DNA from: Myxococcus fulvus
GTDB taxonomy: Bacteria > Myxococcota > Myxococcia > Myxococcales > Myxococcaceae
Direction of reading: 5' to 3'
DNA length: 64,000 nt
NCBI RefSeq assembly: GCF_900111765.1
Contig: NZ_FOIB01000004.1
Span: 310,001-374,000, forward strand
The notes below the pieces were generated by a model, which saw only the letters and a list, made by a program, of their open reading frames with translations, was not told the origin of the DNA and made no database searches. A program made the position numbers and the translations under genes. Positions 8,630-17,086 of this stretch are shown here, in pieces (position 1 is the stretch's first letter; each line of letters opens with the position of its first letter).

Positions 8630-9181
8630 CTAACCTTTCACGCGCTGGACCAGCTCGGTCACCAGCGCCTCGACTTCCTGCTGCCGCGCGTCGTCCTTGA
8701 ACCGGCCCTCCGGCGTGAAGGCCTCCGCGGCCCGCGCCAGGTGCACCTGCGTGGGCAGCACCAGCGCGCCCACCGACGACATCACCTGTCGTAAGTGAGG
8801 CTGCATGCGCGCGGTGCCGAAGTTGCCGGGGCTGGCGCCCATGATGGCGGTCCACTTGCCCTGGAACAGCCGGCCGGGCGCACGCGAGGCCCAGTCGATG
8901 GCGTTCTTCAGGCCGCCCGGGATGGACGAGTTGTACTCGGGGCTCGAGATGAGGATGCCCTGGGCCTTCGCCACCCGCTCGCGCAGGGCGACGACGCTTG
9001 GGGGCAGCCCCTGGGCCTCCACGTCACCGTCGTAGAGCGGGACGTTGAGCGTCTTCAAGTCCACCACGTCCACGTCGGCGCCGAGCGCGCGGGCCTTCTC
9101 CACGCCCAGCGCCAGGAGCTTCTGGTTGAAACCGCCGGTGCGCAGGCTGCCCGCGATGGCCAGGATGCGAGGCGCGCTCAC
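8630..9181 (-). CDS. NADPH-dependent FMN reductase family oxidoreductase
   Basis: 183 residues. Flavodoxin-like fold with the FMN phosphate loop GSLRTGGFNQKLL at the N-terminus and the family signature SPEYNSSIPGGLKNAIDW near residue 80. Members reduce flavins, quinones, chromate or azo dyes with NAD(P)H. The GTG start (9181-9179) overlaps the TGA of the upstream phosphohexomutase (GTGA), so translation is coupled. Substrate cannot be told from sequence. Confidence 0.88.
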   Translation of the reverse strand: MSAPRILAIAGSLRTGGFNQKLLALGVEKARALGADVDVVDLKTLNVPLYDGDVEAQGLPPSVVALRERVAKAQGILISSPEYNSSIPGGLKNAIDWASRAPGRLFQGKWTAIMGASPGNFGTARMQPHLRQVMSSVGALVLPTQVHLARAAEAFTPEGRFKDDARQQEVEALVTELVQRVKG

Positions 9182-10548
9182 CCTCCCACCTCACGCTGCA
9201 CCTGGGCCACGGTGCCCTCGATGAGGGCCTGAATCTCCTTGAGGCGCTCGGGCGTGTTGGCCTCGAAGCGCAGCACCAGGATGGGCTGGGTGTTGGAGGC
9301 GCGGATGAGGCCCCAGCCGTCGGGGAACGTCACGCGCACGCCGTCCACGTCGATGATGTCGTGGCCCGCCGCGCGCAGCGTCTCCGTGGCGCGCTTGACC
9401 ATCTCGAACTTCTTCTCTTCCTTCGTGTCGAAGCGCAGCTCGGGGCTGGCGTACGTCTTCGGCACGTCCGCGAGCAGCTCCGACATCGTCTGCTTCTCGT
9501 GGGTGAGGATTTCGAGCAGGCGCGCGGACGAGTACACCGCGTCGTCGAAGCCGAAGTAGCGGTTCTTGAAGAAGATGTGGCCGCTCATCTCGCCGGCCAG
9601 CTCCGCGTGCTCCTCCTTCATCTTCGCCTTGATGAGCGAGTGGCCCGCCTTCCACATCACGGGCTTGCCGCCGCGCTTGGCGATGTCGTCGTACAGCGTG
9701 TAGCTGCACTTCACCTCGCCCACGATGGCCGCGCCCGGGCTGTCCTTGAGGACGTAGCGGCTGAAGAGGACCATGAGCTGGTCGCCCCAGAGGATGTTGC
9801 CCTGGTCGTCGATGACGCCGATGCGGTCGCTGTCGCCGTCGTAGGCGATGCCCACCTCGGCCTTCTCGCGCTTCACCGCGGCGATGAGGTCCTGGAGGTT
9901 CTCCACCACCGTGGGGTCCGGGTGGTGGTTGGGGAACGTCGCGTCCATCTCGCAGAACAGGGGCACGACTTCGAAGCCCATGCTCTCGAAGAGGGGGACG
10001 GCGATGGCGCCGCCGGTGCCGTTGCCCGCGTCGATGACGATCTTCATCCCCTTGCGGCCCACCTTCACCGTCTGCCGGACGAAGTGGTTGTAGGGGGTGA
10101 TGATGTCGTACGGCGTCACGGTGCCGGGCGTCTTCGAGACCTCGAAGTCACGCGCCTCGATGAGGCGGCGCAGCGCCTGGATTTCGTGGCTGTGGAAGGT
10201 CGTCTTGCCCGCGCCAATCTTGAAGCCGTTGTACTCGGGCGGGTTGTGGCTGCCGGTAATCATGGCCAGGCCATCCACCGGCAGGGTGTTGGCGGCGAAG
10301 TAGGTCAGCGGCGTGGGCACCACGCCCACGTCGAAGACGTTGAGGCCCGTGGACGTCAGGCCGGCACAGAGCGAGTCGCGGAAGCGGGTGGAGGACTCGC
10401 GGCAGTCGCGGCCCACGGCGATGAAGCGGCCGCCGTTGCGGCGGATGATGGTGCCCAGGCCCTTGCCCAGCAGCTCCACCACTTCGGCCGTGAGGTCCTT
10501 GTCCACCAGACCCCGGATGTCGTACTCGCGGAAGATATGCGCGTTCAT
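9178..10548 (-). CDS. Phosphomannomutase/phosphoglucomutase
   Basis: 456 residues from ATG 10548. Interconverts hexose-6-phosphate and hexose-1-phosphate. Domains in order: N-terminal IFREYDIRGLV, active phosphoserine loop TGSHNPPEYNG, metal loop DGDSDRIG, sugar-ring loop GEMSGH, and the C-terminal phosphate-binding RASNTQP. This is the bifunctional PMM/PGM (AlgC-like) type, which feeds both GDP-mannose and UDP-glucose routes; the mannose-1-phosphate guanylyltransferase at 13014 is the next step of the former. First gene of the minus-strand operon that runs to the thiol peroxidase. Confidence 0.93.
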   Translation of the reverse strand: MNAHIFREYDIRGLVDKDLTAEVVELLGKGLGTIIRRNGGRFIAVGRDCRESSTRFRDSLCAGLTSTGLNVFDVGVVPTPLTYFAANTLPVDGLAMITGSHNPPEYNGFKIGAGKTTFHSHEIQALRRLIEARDFEVSKTPGTVTPYDIITPYNHFVRQTVKVGRKGMKIVIDAGNGTGGAIAVPLFESMGFEVVPLFCEMDATFPNHHPDPTVVENLQDLIAAVKREKAEVGIAYDGDSDRIGVIDDQGNILWGDQLMVLFSRYVLKDSPGAAIVGEVKCSYTLYDDIAKRGGKPVMWKAGHSLIKAKMKEEHAELAGEMSGHIFFKNRYFGFDDAVYSSARLLEILTHEKQTMSELLADVPKTYASPELRFDTKEEKKFEMVKRATETLRAAGHDIIDVDGVRVTFPDGWGLIRASNTQPILVLRFEANTPERLKEIQALIEGTVAQVQREVGG

Positions 10549-10868
10549 GAAGGTGTCCCCGCCCTCCGCTTGGAACCGGAGGGCATGACAGAGGGCGGCG
10601 GACTCTACACGAGCGCAACGGTTCCCGGCACCCGACAGGGAGGCTGCGCGGGCTGCTGAACGATGCTCCCTCGGCGCCCCTGTGAATCCCTGGGGTGCCA
10701 ATCAACCCCCGCAGCCGCCCGCCTGTCGGGGGGCCTGGGTGCCGGGCTCCCTCTGTCGAGGGAGAGAGGTGCTTCAGGCGAGCCCGCCCCGTGGGGCGAA
10801 CGCCCTCCAGGCAGGCCCTCATGGGTCGGAGAAGTTCGGGTGGTCCTCGTCCCGGCGTACCGGGGCCT
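10549..10868. other. Intergenic region without a gene
   Basis: Contains the leader of the phosphohexomutase operon and the 3' flank of the pseudokinase gene. A perfect 7-bp hairpin CTCCCTC-TGTC-GAGGGAG lies at 10747-10764; it could end pseudokinase transcripts although no T-run follows. No convincing coding sequence or known RNA seen. Confidence 0.45.
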
Positions 10869-12812
10869 TCAGTGCGCGGTGACCTCCACGGCGGCGCTCT
10901 CGACGGAGAGCGGCACCTCGTGGCGCGCCTGCCCGCGCAGGGCCTGGTAGTGGCGCAGCCAGGAGGCGTTGAGCGGGTCCAACGCCAGCGCTTCGGCGTA
11001 GCGCTCCAGGGCCGCGTCCTGCTGCCCCCGGACCTCCAGCGAGTGGCCCTGCGTGAAGAGCGCCCGGGCCCGCGACTCCGCCAGCGGACGCGCCGCCAGG
11101 AAGGCGCCGCGCATCACCTCCGCCTGCTCGTCCGCCAGCCCCGCGTCGAGGCAGCGGGCGACCCCCGCGAGGTTCCCCCGCGTGGCGTCGTAACCCGCGC
11201 GTGACACCGCGTCGCCCAGCATGCGGCCCGCCGCCTCCACCCGGCGCAGCAGCGCCTCCAGCGCCTGACGCTGTCCCAACGGCAGGGTGCGCTGACGGAA
11301 GAGGTTCAGCCTGCGCAGCGCCGAGGTGGCGCGACGACGCACCGCCTCGAAGTCCTCGTGCGGCAGCGCGCCGAGCAGCGCGTACGGGTCCTTCTCCACC
11401 ACCGCCGCGCGCGACAGCACCCGGGCCAGCTCCGCGTCCGGCACCGGCTCCGCCTCCAGCACGCGAGGCCCCGCGCCCAGCCCCAGCGCGTGCGCCAGGA
11501 GCTCCCGCGCCGCCTCGCCCGCGAACTGCACGTGCAGCCCCGACTCACCGTTCCACGCCCGCGCCTCCTCGCGCGTGACATGACGGACCACGTCGCAGTC
11601 GCACGCCACCTTGCGGCCCTTGAAGGTCAGCTCCACCGGGAGCTGCGAGGCGAGCGGAGGCAGCACCCCCGCCCACGTGGCGAAGAAGCCATCCACCGTC
11701 ACGTCACCCAGGCGCACGGGCACCAGCTCCGCGTCCGTGGCCAGCCCCAGCCGAACGAGCAGGCCCCGGGGCGACTCCATCTTCGGCGGCGTCAGCTCGG
11801 CCGTCGGCACCTGCTCGTAGGCGACCTCGCGCAGCGCGCGGTGCAGCGGCGTGGCGTCGTCCTCCGGGAGGATGTGGCCGAAGATGGAGATGCTCCCGCG
11901 CGACGTGCGCGTGCGAGGCGGAGGCGCGGGCCGAACGCGGCCGATGCCCTGGCTGTCCAAGAGCGCCTCGCGGAAGGACACCGCGTCCGGGAACCGCTCC
12001 CCGGGGCTCTGCGACAGCGCGCGCAGCAGCACGTCCGAGAGCGCGCGCGGGACACGCGGGTTGAGTTCATGCGGCGCCGCGGGCGACAGCGCTCCCACGC
12101 GCCCGAAGCCGAAGGGCAGCCGGCCCGTGGCCAGCAGGTACCCCACCACGCCCAGCGCGTAGATGTCCGTGCGCCCATCCACCGAGTCCTGCGCCCACTG
12201 CTCCGGCGCGAGGAACGCGGGCGAGCCCACCACCATGCCGCACGCGCGCTCCTCGCGGGACAGGCTGGCGGTGAGCACCTCGCGCGAGCCGAAGCCCAGC
12301 ACCTTCACCCGCCGCTCCCCACGCGAGTCCCACGTCAGCACCAGGCTGTCCGCGCTGATTCCACCGTGCACCCGACCCTGCGCGTGGGCGACCTCCAGCG
12401 CGCACAGCGCCTGGGCCAGCACCAGGACGACCTCCGCCGGAGCCAGCGGCATGGGCAGCTTCGAGAAGGGCTCCCCCTCCGCGTGCTCCATCAGCAGGCA
12501 CGGCAGCCCCGCGGGGCCCATGCGCGCGTCCAGCACCCGCGCGACATGGCGGTGCTTGAGCGAGCGCAGCGCGCGGCCCTCCATGAGGAAGCGCGAGCGC
12601 ACCACCGGCTGGGCCGCCAGGTGCGGGTGCAGCACCTTCACCGCGAAGCGGTGCCCCGTGGGCGTGTGCTCCGCCAGGTACACCGTCCCCAACGCCCCCG
12701 AGCCCAACGCCGCGCCCAGCACCAGCGGGCCATGCCGCTGCCCCTCCAGGGACGGCGCTCGAGGACACACCGACCCCACCGGATGCTCCACCGCGCAGTG
12801 ATTGCAAGCCAT
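10869..12812 (-). CDS. Pseudokinase of the Ser/Thr kinase family with PilZ-like, J-like and TPR regions
   Basis: 647 residues from ATG 12812. Starts with a Cys-rich tag (C3-x2-C6, H10, C16), then a kinase fold from about residue 30: glycine loop GSGALGTVYLAEH, VAIK-type Lys59 (FAVKVL), activation-segment end SPAFLAPEQW, and DGRTDIYALGVVGYLLATG. The catalytic loop is HGGISADS in place of HRDxKPxN, and the DFG motif is GFG, so both catalytic aspartates are missing. C-terminal to it are a PilZ-like domain (about 380-490, VELTFKGRKVACDCDVV), a J-domain-like stretch starting DPYALLGALPHEDFEAV and ending with AGYDATRGN, and a final TPR pair. Probably a non-catalytic signalling scaffold, perhaps c-di-GMP linked. 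Confidence 0.87.
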   Translation of the reverse strand: MACNHCAVEHPVGSVCPRAPSLEGQRHGPLVLGAALGSGALGTVYLAEHTPTGHRFAVKVLHPHLAAQPVVRSRFLMEGRALRSLKHRHVARVLDARMGPAGLPCLLMEHAEGEPFSKLPMPLAPAEVVLVLAQALCALEVAHAQGRVHGGISADSLVLTWDSRGERRVKVLGFGSREVLTASLSREERACGMVVGSPAFLAPEQWAQDSVDGRTDIYALGVVGYLLATGRLPFGFGRVGALSPAAPHELNPRVPRALSDVLLRALSQSPGERFPDAVSFREALLDSQGIGRVRPAPPPRTRTSRGSISIFGHILPEDDATPLHRALREVAYEQVPTAELTPPKMESPRGLLVRLGLATDAELVPVRLGDVTVDGFFATWAGVLPPLASQLPVELTFKGRKVACDCDVVRHVTREEARAWNGESGLHVQFAGEAARELLAHALGLGAGPRVLEAEPVPDAELARVLSRAAVVEKDPYALLGALPHEDFEAVRRRATSALRRLNLFRQRTLPLGQRQALEALLRRVEAAGRMLGDAVSRAGYDATRGNLAGVARCLDAGLADEQAEVMRGAFLAARPLAESRARALFTQGHSLEVRGQQDAALERYAEALALDPLNASWLRHYQALRGQARHEVPLSVESAAVEVTAH

Positions 12813-13013
12813 GTTCGAGCTCCGCCCCGTCCACCCCGGGATGGGGTGGGCGGCGACGGCCCTGCAACCGGCGTGCACCCGCCCCTTCGTCAGCGAGTGG
12901 ACACGACAACCTCCCGCCGGGACGAGAAAGCAGAGAACCCCGTTACCCACGAAGCGGAAGTTCTTTCAGCCCCCGGGTCGGAAGTTTCTCCAGCGCACAC
13001 TGGGCGCCTGCAC

Positions 13014-14078
13014 CTACAGGTACTTCTGCAGCTTGCGGGCCTTGAGGGCCTCGACCACCTTGCGCACGTCCTGGCTCTTCTCGCGGGGCACCACCAGCAC
13101 CGCGTCGCCGGAGTCCACCACCACCACGTCGCTGAGGCCCACGACGGACAGCGGGCGCTTGTCGGCGAGGACGATGCAGCCCTTGCAGTCCACCACCACG
13201 GCCAGGTCGCCGGAGATGACGTTGCCGTGCTCGTCGGCGGGGCGCACCTCGGGGATGGCCGCGAAGGAGCCGACGTCCGACCAGCCGAAGTCACCCGGCA
13301 GCACCGCGATGTTGGAGGCCTTCTCCATCACGCCGTAGTCGATGGAGATGGAGGGCAGCTTGGGGAACACCTTCTTGAGCACCGCGCCGAAGGTGCGCTT
13401 GCCCGCGGCGTCACTGAGCGCCTTGAGGCCCTTCTTCATCTCCGGCATGTGCTGCGCGAAGGCGGCCAGGATGACGTCCGCGCGGAAGACGAAGATGCCG
13501 CCGTTCCACAGGTACTCACCGGAGGACACGTACGCCTTCGCCGTCTCCGTGTCCGGCTTCTCCTTGAACGCCTTCACGGAGCGGCCGCCGCCCTCCAGCG
13601 TGTCACCGACCTGGATGTAGCCGTAGCCTGTCTCCGGGCGGTTGGGCTGGATGCCCAGGGTGACGATGTGGCCCCCTTCCGCGATGCGCGCGGCCTGCTC
13701 GAGCACGCGCTTGAAACCCGGCACGTCGGCCACGTGGTGGTCGGAGGGCAGCACCACCATCACGCCCTTCGGGTCGCGGGCGGCCACCTGCACCGCGGCG
13801 AGCGCGATGGCGGGCGCGGTGTTGCGGGCCACGGGCTCCACCAGGAGGTTGGGCCTGGGCAGGCCCTTGACCAGCTTCAGGGCGGCCTTCGCGTGCAGCG
13901 GGCCGCACACGATGAAGGTGTTCTTCACCGTGGCCAGGCCCTTGAGGCGCTGGGCCGTGTCGGTGATGAGCGGCAGCTTCGAGGCGAGCGGGAGGAACTG
14001 CTTGGGGCGCGCCTGCCGGGACAGCGGCCAGAAGCGCGTGCCGGAGCCACCGGCCATGATGACGGGGTAGAGGGCCAT
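13014..14078 (-). CDS. manC: Mannose-1-phosphate guanylyltransferase
   Basis: 354 residues from ATG 14078. Makes GDP-mannose from mannose-1-phosphate and GTP. The nucleotidyl-transferase signature MAGGSGTRFWPLSR and the following PKQFLPL are intact, as are VEPVARNTAPAIALAA, the ENLWNGGIFVFRAD-type block (YLWNGGIFVFRAD) and the DFGWSDVGSF block. At this length it is the single-domain form, without the C-terminal phosphomannose-isomerase domain found in AlgA. Together with the phosphohexomutase at 9178 it gives two consecutive steps to GDP-mannose for polysaccharide synthesis; the neighbouring SGNH and MBOAT genes fit that use. Confidence 0.93.
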   Translation of the reverse strand: MALYPVIMAGGSGTRFWPLSRQARPKQFLPLASKLPLITDTAQRLKGLATVKNTFIVCGPLHAKAALKLVKGLPRPNLLVEPVARNTAPAIALAAVQVAARDPKGVMVVLPSDHHVADVPGFKRVLEQAARIAEGGHIVTLGIQPNRPETGYGYIQVGDTLEGGGRSVKAFKEKPDTETAKAYVSSGEYLWNGGIFVFRADVILAAFAQHMPEMKKGLKALSDAAGKRTFGAVLKKVFPKLPSISIDYGVMEKASNIAVLPGDFGWSDVGSFAAIPEVRPADEHGNVISGDLAVVVDCKGCIVLADKRPLSVVGLSDVVVVDSGDAVLVVPREKSQDVRKVVEALKARKLQKYL

Positions 14079-14196
14079 GCGGGGTACGACTCCTGCGAGT
14101 GCCGGCTCGGAGCCAGCGAGAAGCGCCAGGGTCTTCCCCCCGGCGTGACTGGCGGCGCACCATACCGTTTCGGCCTTTCCGGGAAAGAGGGCAGCC

Positions 14197-17085
14197 GTGA
14201 CGAAGCCAGCCCCTCGCCAGCCGTTGCGACTCCCACCTTCCCGCCCACCCCGCCCGGCCGGACGCCCTCCGGACGGCGAAGCGGCCGGAAGTGGCGGGAG
14301 TTTTGACCCGCCCCCGAAAAGCCAGTCTCATGCCGCGCTGTTGGACTTCCTCAAGGCCAGATCCACCGGGCTGACGCTCCTCTTCACCATCGCGCTGACG
14401 TTGGGGCTTTCGCTCGCCCCGATTCCGGAGCAGTGGCGTCCCTTGCCCTCCCTCCAGCGCGGTCCGCTGCAGGAGAAGCTGGTGGCGTTGACCGTCCCGG
14501 CGAGGTTCCTGGGCGGCCAGCCCGTGCCCGCGCCGGAGACGGAGGTGGCCGCGGGTCAGCCGACGAAGCCCACCGCGCCCCCCGAGGACGAGGCGGGCGA
14601 GGACGCGGGCACCGACGTCGCCGCGCTCCCCCCCGACCAGCCCGTGGTGCCCACCGTGCCGGGCATCGGCCTGGAGGAGCTGAGCGCGCCCTCCCTGGCC
14701 CGCGCCGTGGAGCTGGAGGCGCTGCGCGAGAAGATGAGCGCCCAGCACGTGGACATCGAGCTCAACTGCCGCAAGGCGCGAGCGGACGGCACCTGCGAGG
14801 AGGACGGGCTCGCCCCCTTCCACAAGGCGCTGGGCGAGTTGCGCGCGGACACCCGACGCACGCCCGTGCGCGTGGTGCACCTGGGCGACTCGCTGGTGGC
14901 GTCCGACTACATCACCGACGTGGTGAGAGACAGGCTCCAGGAGCGGTTCGGCTCGGGCGGCAAGGGCTTCCTCTTCATCACCCGCCCCGCGAGCGCGGGC
15001 CGGTGGACGCGCTCCGGACGGGGCTCGGACGGGTGGACCATCGAGCGGCTGGTGGACACCAAGTGGCCGCGCGACAGGGTGGGCTGGACGGGCGTGGCCT
15101 TCACCGCGGCGGGTGGCTCGCAGAACACGAAGTACGACGCGGAAGGAGCCAGGGTCGCGGAGCTGTTCTTCCTGGCCCAGCCCTCCAGCGGCTCCGTACA
15201 GCTCTCGGTGGATGGCCGCCCGCTGCAGCGCATCCAGACGCGCGGCTTCTCGAAGACGAAGTCGGAGGCGGCCTTCGCGCGGGTGAACCTGCCCGAGAAC
15301 GCCAAGACGCTCACCCTCACCACGTCCGGCCGGGTGGAGCTGCACGGCGTGACGCTGGAGACGGGCACGCCGGGCGTCATCTACGACACGGTGGGCCTGT
15401 TGGGCGGCATGGCGGAGGTGTACCTGCGCGCCCAGCCCGCGGCCTTCCGCGCGCAGCTGCGTCAGCGCAAGCCGTCCATGGTGGTGCTGATGGTGGGCGG
15501 CAACGAGGCGTTCTTCTACTCGCGCGAGCGCACCACCTTGGAGGAAGTGCGCGCGCAGATGAAGGAGCTGGTGTCCCGCGTGCGCGCCAACGTGCCGGAC
15601 GCGGCGTGCCTCGTGATGTCGCCCATCGACGCGGGCGTGCGCACCATGGGCGGCGAGCCGGTACCGCGCCGCGGGTCCAAGGAGGTCTCCGACATCTTCC
15701 GCGAGGAGGCGCGCCTGGGCGGCTGCGCGTTCTGGGACGCGTACAACGCCATGGGTGGCGAGGGCGCGGCGCTGCGGTGGCTGGAGGCGGGGCTGATGCT
15801 GGAGGACCTGGTGCACCCGCGCGCCAAGGGCTCCGACCTCTTGGGCCACCTCTTCGACCTGGCGCTCCAGCGCAGCTTCGCCAAGGCGCACACCGCGCTG
15901 GTGCCGGTGGCGGACACGCCGGGGCTGCAGGACGCGGACGTCGCGCTGACGCGGACCTTCGACAAGCTGCGCCGCCGCGAGTCCGGCGAGGCGCTGCGCG
16001 TGGGCATCGCTCAGTTGGGCGCGTCGCATACCGCGTCGCACTACTTCACGGACGCGGTGCGCGACGTGCTCGCCAAGCGCTTCGGCGACGCGGGCCGGGG
16101 CTTCATCGCCGCGGGCAAGTCCTCGCCTCGCCTGGACAAGGCGCGCGTGGCGCGCGAGCTCACGGGAGAGTGGAAGGTGGAGGACGCGCTGGACTCGACG
16201 CCAGGCGGCCTGTGGGGCCTGACGGGCATCCGCGCCGTGGGCGCGCCGGGCTCGAAGCTGCGCATCCAGTTCTGCAAGGGCTGCCCCGAGGAGAAGTCGC
16301 GCACGGGCCGGTTGGACCTGTACGCGCTCGACGTGCCGGACGTGGCGTCGCCAGACATCCGCGTGGACGGCGAGGACATCCCCCCGGACGCGCCTCCGCC
16401 CGAGCCGCTCACCGCGCCCACCGTGCGCATCCGCTCCTTCCCCGTCACCGGCACCTCGCACGAGGTGGAGGTCGCGGCCGCCCCGAACAGCAAGGTCACC
16501 GTGCTGGGCGCGGCGCTGGAGTACGACACGCCGGGCGTGGTGCTGGACGCGCTGGGGCTGCCGGGCTCCACGGCCTTCACCCTGCGGGACATGGACGCGG
16601 CGGCGGTGGACGCGCAGCTCGCGTCACGGCGGCCGGACCTGCTCGTGTTCTGGTACGGCACCAATGAGGCGAACCTCGTCGGCCTGGACGCGCAAGGCCT
16701 GTCGGGCGACTACACGGCGCTCATCTCCCGGCTGCGCAAGGCCACCGGCAACGCGGAGTGCCTGGTGCTGGGCCCCACGGACCGGCTGGCCAAGGACGCG
16801 AGCGGACATTGGACGGAGGCGCCCTCGCTGGCGACGGTGCTGGGCACGCTGCCTCGCGTCGCGCGGGACGCGGGGTGCGCGTACTGGTCGCCTCGCGCGG
16901 CCATGGGCGGTGAGCGGGCCATGCTGCGCTGGCAGCGCTCGCGGCCGGTGTACGGGCACGCGGACGGCGTGCACCTGACGCCCGAGGGCTACGAGCGACT
17001 GGCGGCGAGCTTCGCCCGGGACTTCCTGTCGGCCTACGAGGCGCGCAAGAAGGGCGAGCCCACCGCGCGCATGGAGGGGAACTGA
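14197..17085 (+). CDS. Membrane-anchored protein with two SGNH/GDSL hydrolase-like domains
   Basis: 962 residues from GTG 14197 behind GAAAGAGG. A Pro-rich cytoplasmic tail is followed by one membrane helix (about residues 60-75, GLTLLFTIALTLGLSLA), an acidic/Pro linker, and two SGNH-type domains. Domain 1: block I VVHLGDSLVASDY, block III VGGNE, block V EDLVHP. Domain 2: block I IAQLGASHTASHYF, block III YGTNE, block V ADGVHLTPEGY. Both keep Ser and a D-x-x-H pair; domain 2 has Ala for the usual Asp in GDS. The MBOAT gene starts 1 nt after its stop. Such SGNH-MBOAT pairs O-acetylate exported polysaccharide (compare AlgJ/AlgX with AlgI), so this is the likely periplasmic acetyl-transfer partner. 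Confidence 0.85.
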   Translation: MTKPAPRQPLRLPPSRPPRPAGRPPDGEAAGSGGSFDPPPKSQSHAALLDFLKARSTGLTLLFTIALTLGLSLAPIPEQWRPLPSLQRGPLQEKLVALTVPARFLGGQPVPAPETEVAAGQPTKPTAPPEDEAGEDAGTDVAALPPDQPVVPTVPGIGLEELSAPSLARAVELEALREKMSAQHVDIELNCRKARADGTCEEDGLAPFHKALGELRADTRRTPVRVVHLGDSLVASDYITDVVRDRLQERFGSGGKGFLFITRPASAGRWTRSGRGSDGWTIERLVDTKWPRDRVGWTGVAFTAAGGSQNTKYDAEGARVAELFFLAQPSSGSVQLSVDGRPLQRIQTRGFSKTKSEAAFARVNLPENAKTLTLTTSGRVELHGVTLETGTPGVIYDTVGLLGGMAEVYLRAQPAAFRAQLRQRKPSMVVLMVGGNEAFFYSRERTTLEEVRAQMKELVSRVRANVPDAACLVMSPIDAGVRTMGGEPVPRRGSKEVSDIFREEARLGGCAFWDAYNAMGGEGAALRWLEAGLMLEDLVHPRAKGSDLLGHLFDLALQRSFAKAHTALVPVADTPGLQDADVALTRTFDKLRRRESGEALRVGIAQLGASHTASHYFTDAVRDVLAKRFGDAGRGFIAAGKSSPRLDKARVARELTGEWKVEDALDSTPGGLWGLTGIRAVGAPGSKLRIQFCKGCPEEKSRTGRLDLYALDVPDVASPDIRVDGEDIPPDAPPPEPLTAPTVRIRSFPVTGTSHEVEVAAAPNSKVTVLGAALEYDTPGVVLDALGLPGSTAFTLRDMDAAAVDAQLASRRPDLLVFWYGTNEANLVGLDAQGLSGDYTALISRLRKATGNAECLVLGPTDRLAKDASGHWTEAPSLATVLGTLPRVARDAGCAYWSPRAAMGGERAMLRWQRSRPVYGHADGVHLTPEGYERLAASFARDFLSAYEARKKGEPTARMEGN

Positions 17086-17086
17086 C

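Noticed and set aside
10663..10950. Short plus-strand open frames in the pgm upstream region
   Set aside because: No ribosome site, no conserved-looking product, and they run into the antisense of the pseudokinase gene.
11358..14306. Very long plus-strand open frame (982 codons) across the pseudokinase and manC genes
   Set aside because: It is the antisense shadow of two well-recognised genes; it is Arg/His-rich and has no family match. Such frames arise from high third-position GC.
13603..16461. Long minus-strand open frame (952 codons) opposite the SGNH gene
   Set aside because: Antisense to a gene with clear catalytic blocks; composition is that of a shadow frame.
16018..16700. Second SGNH domain as catalytically dead
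   Set aside because: Although GDS is GAS, the Ser, the GTNE block and D-x-x-H all remain, so loss of activity cannot be claimed.
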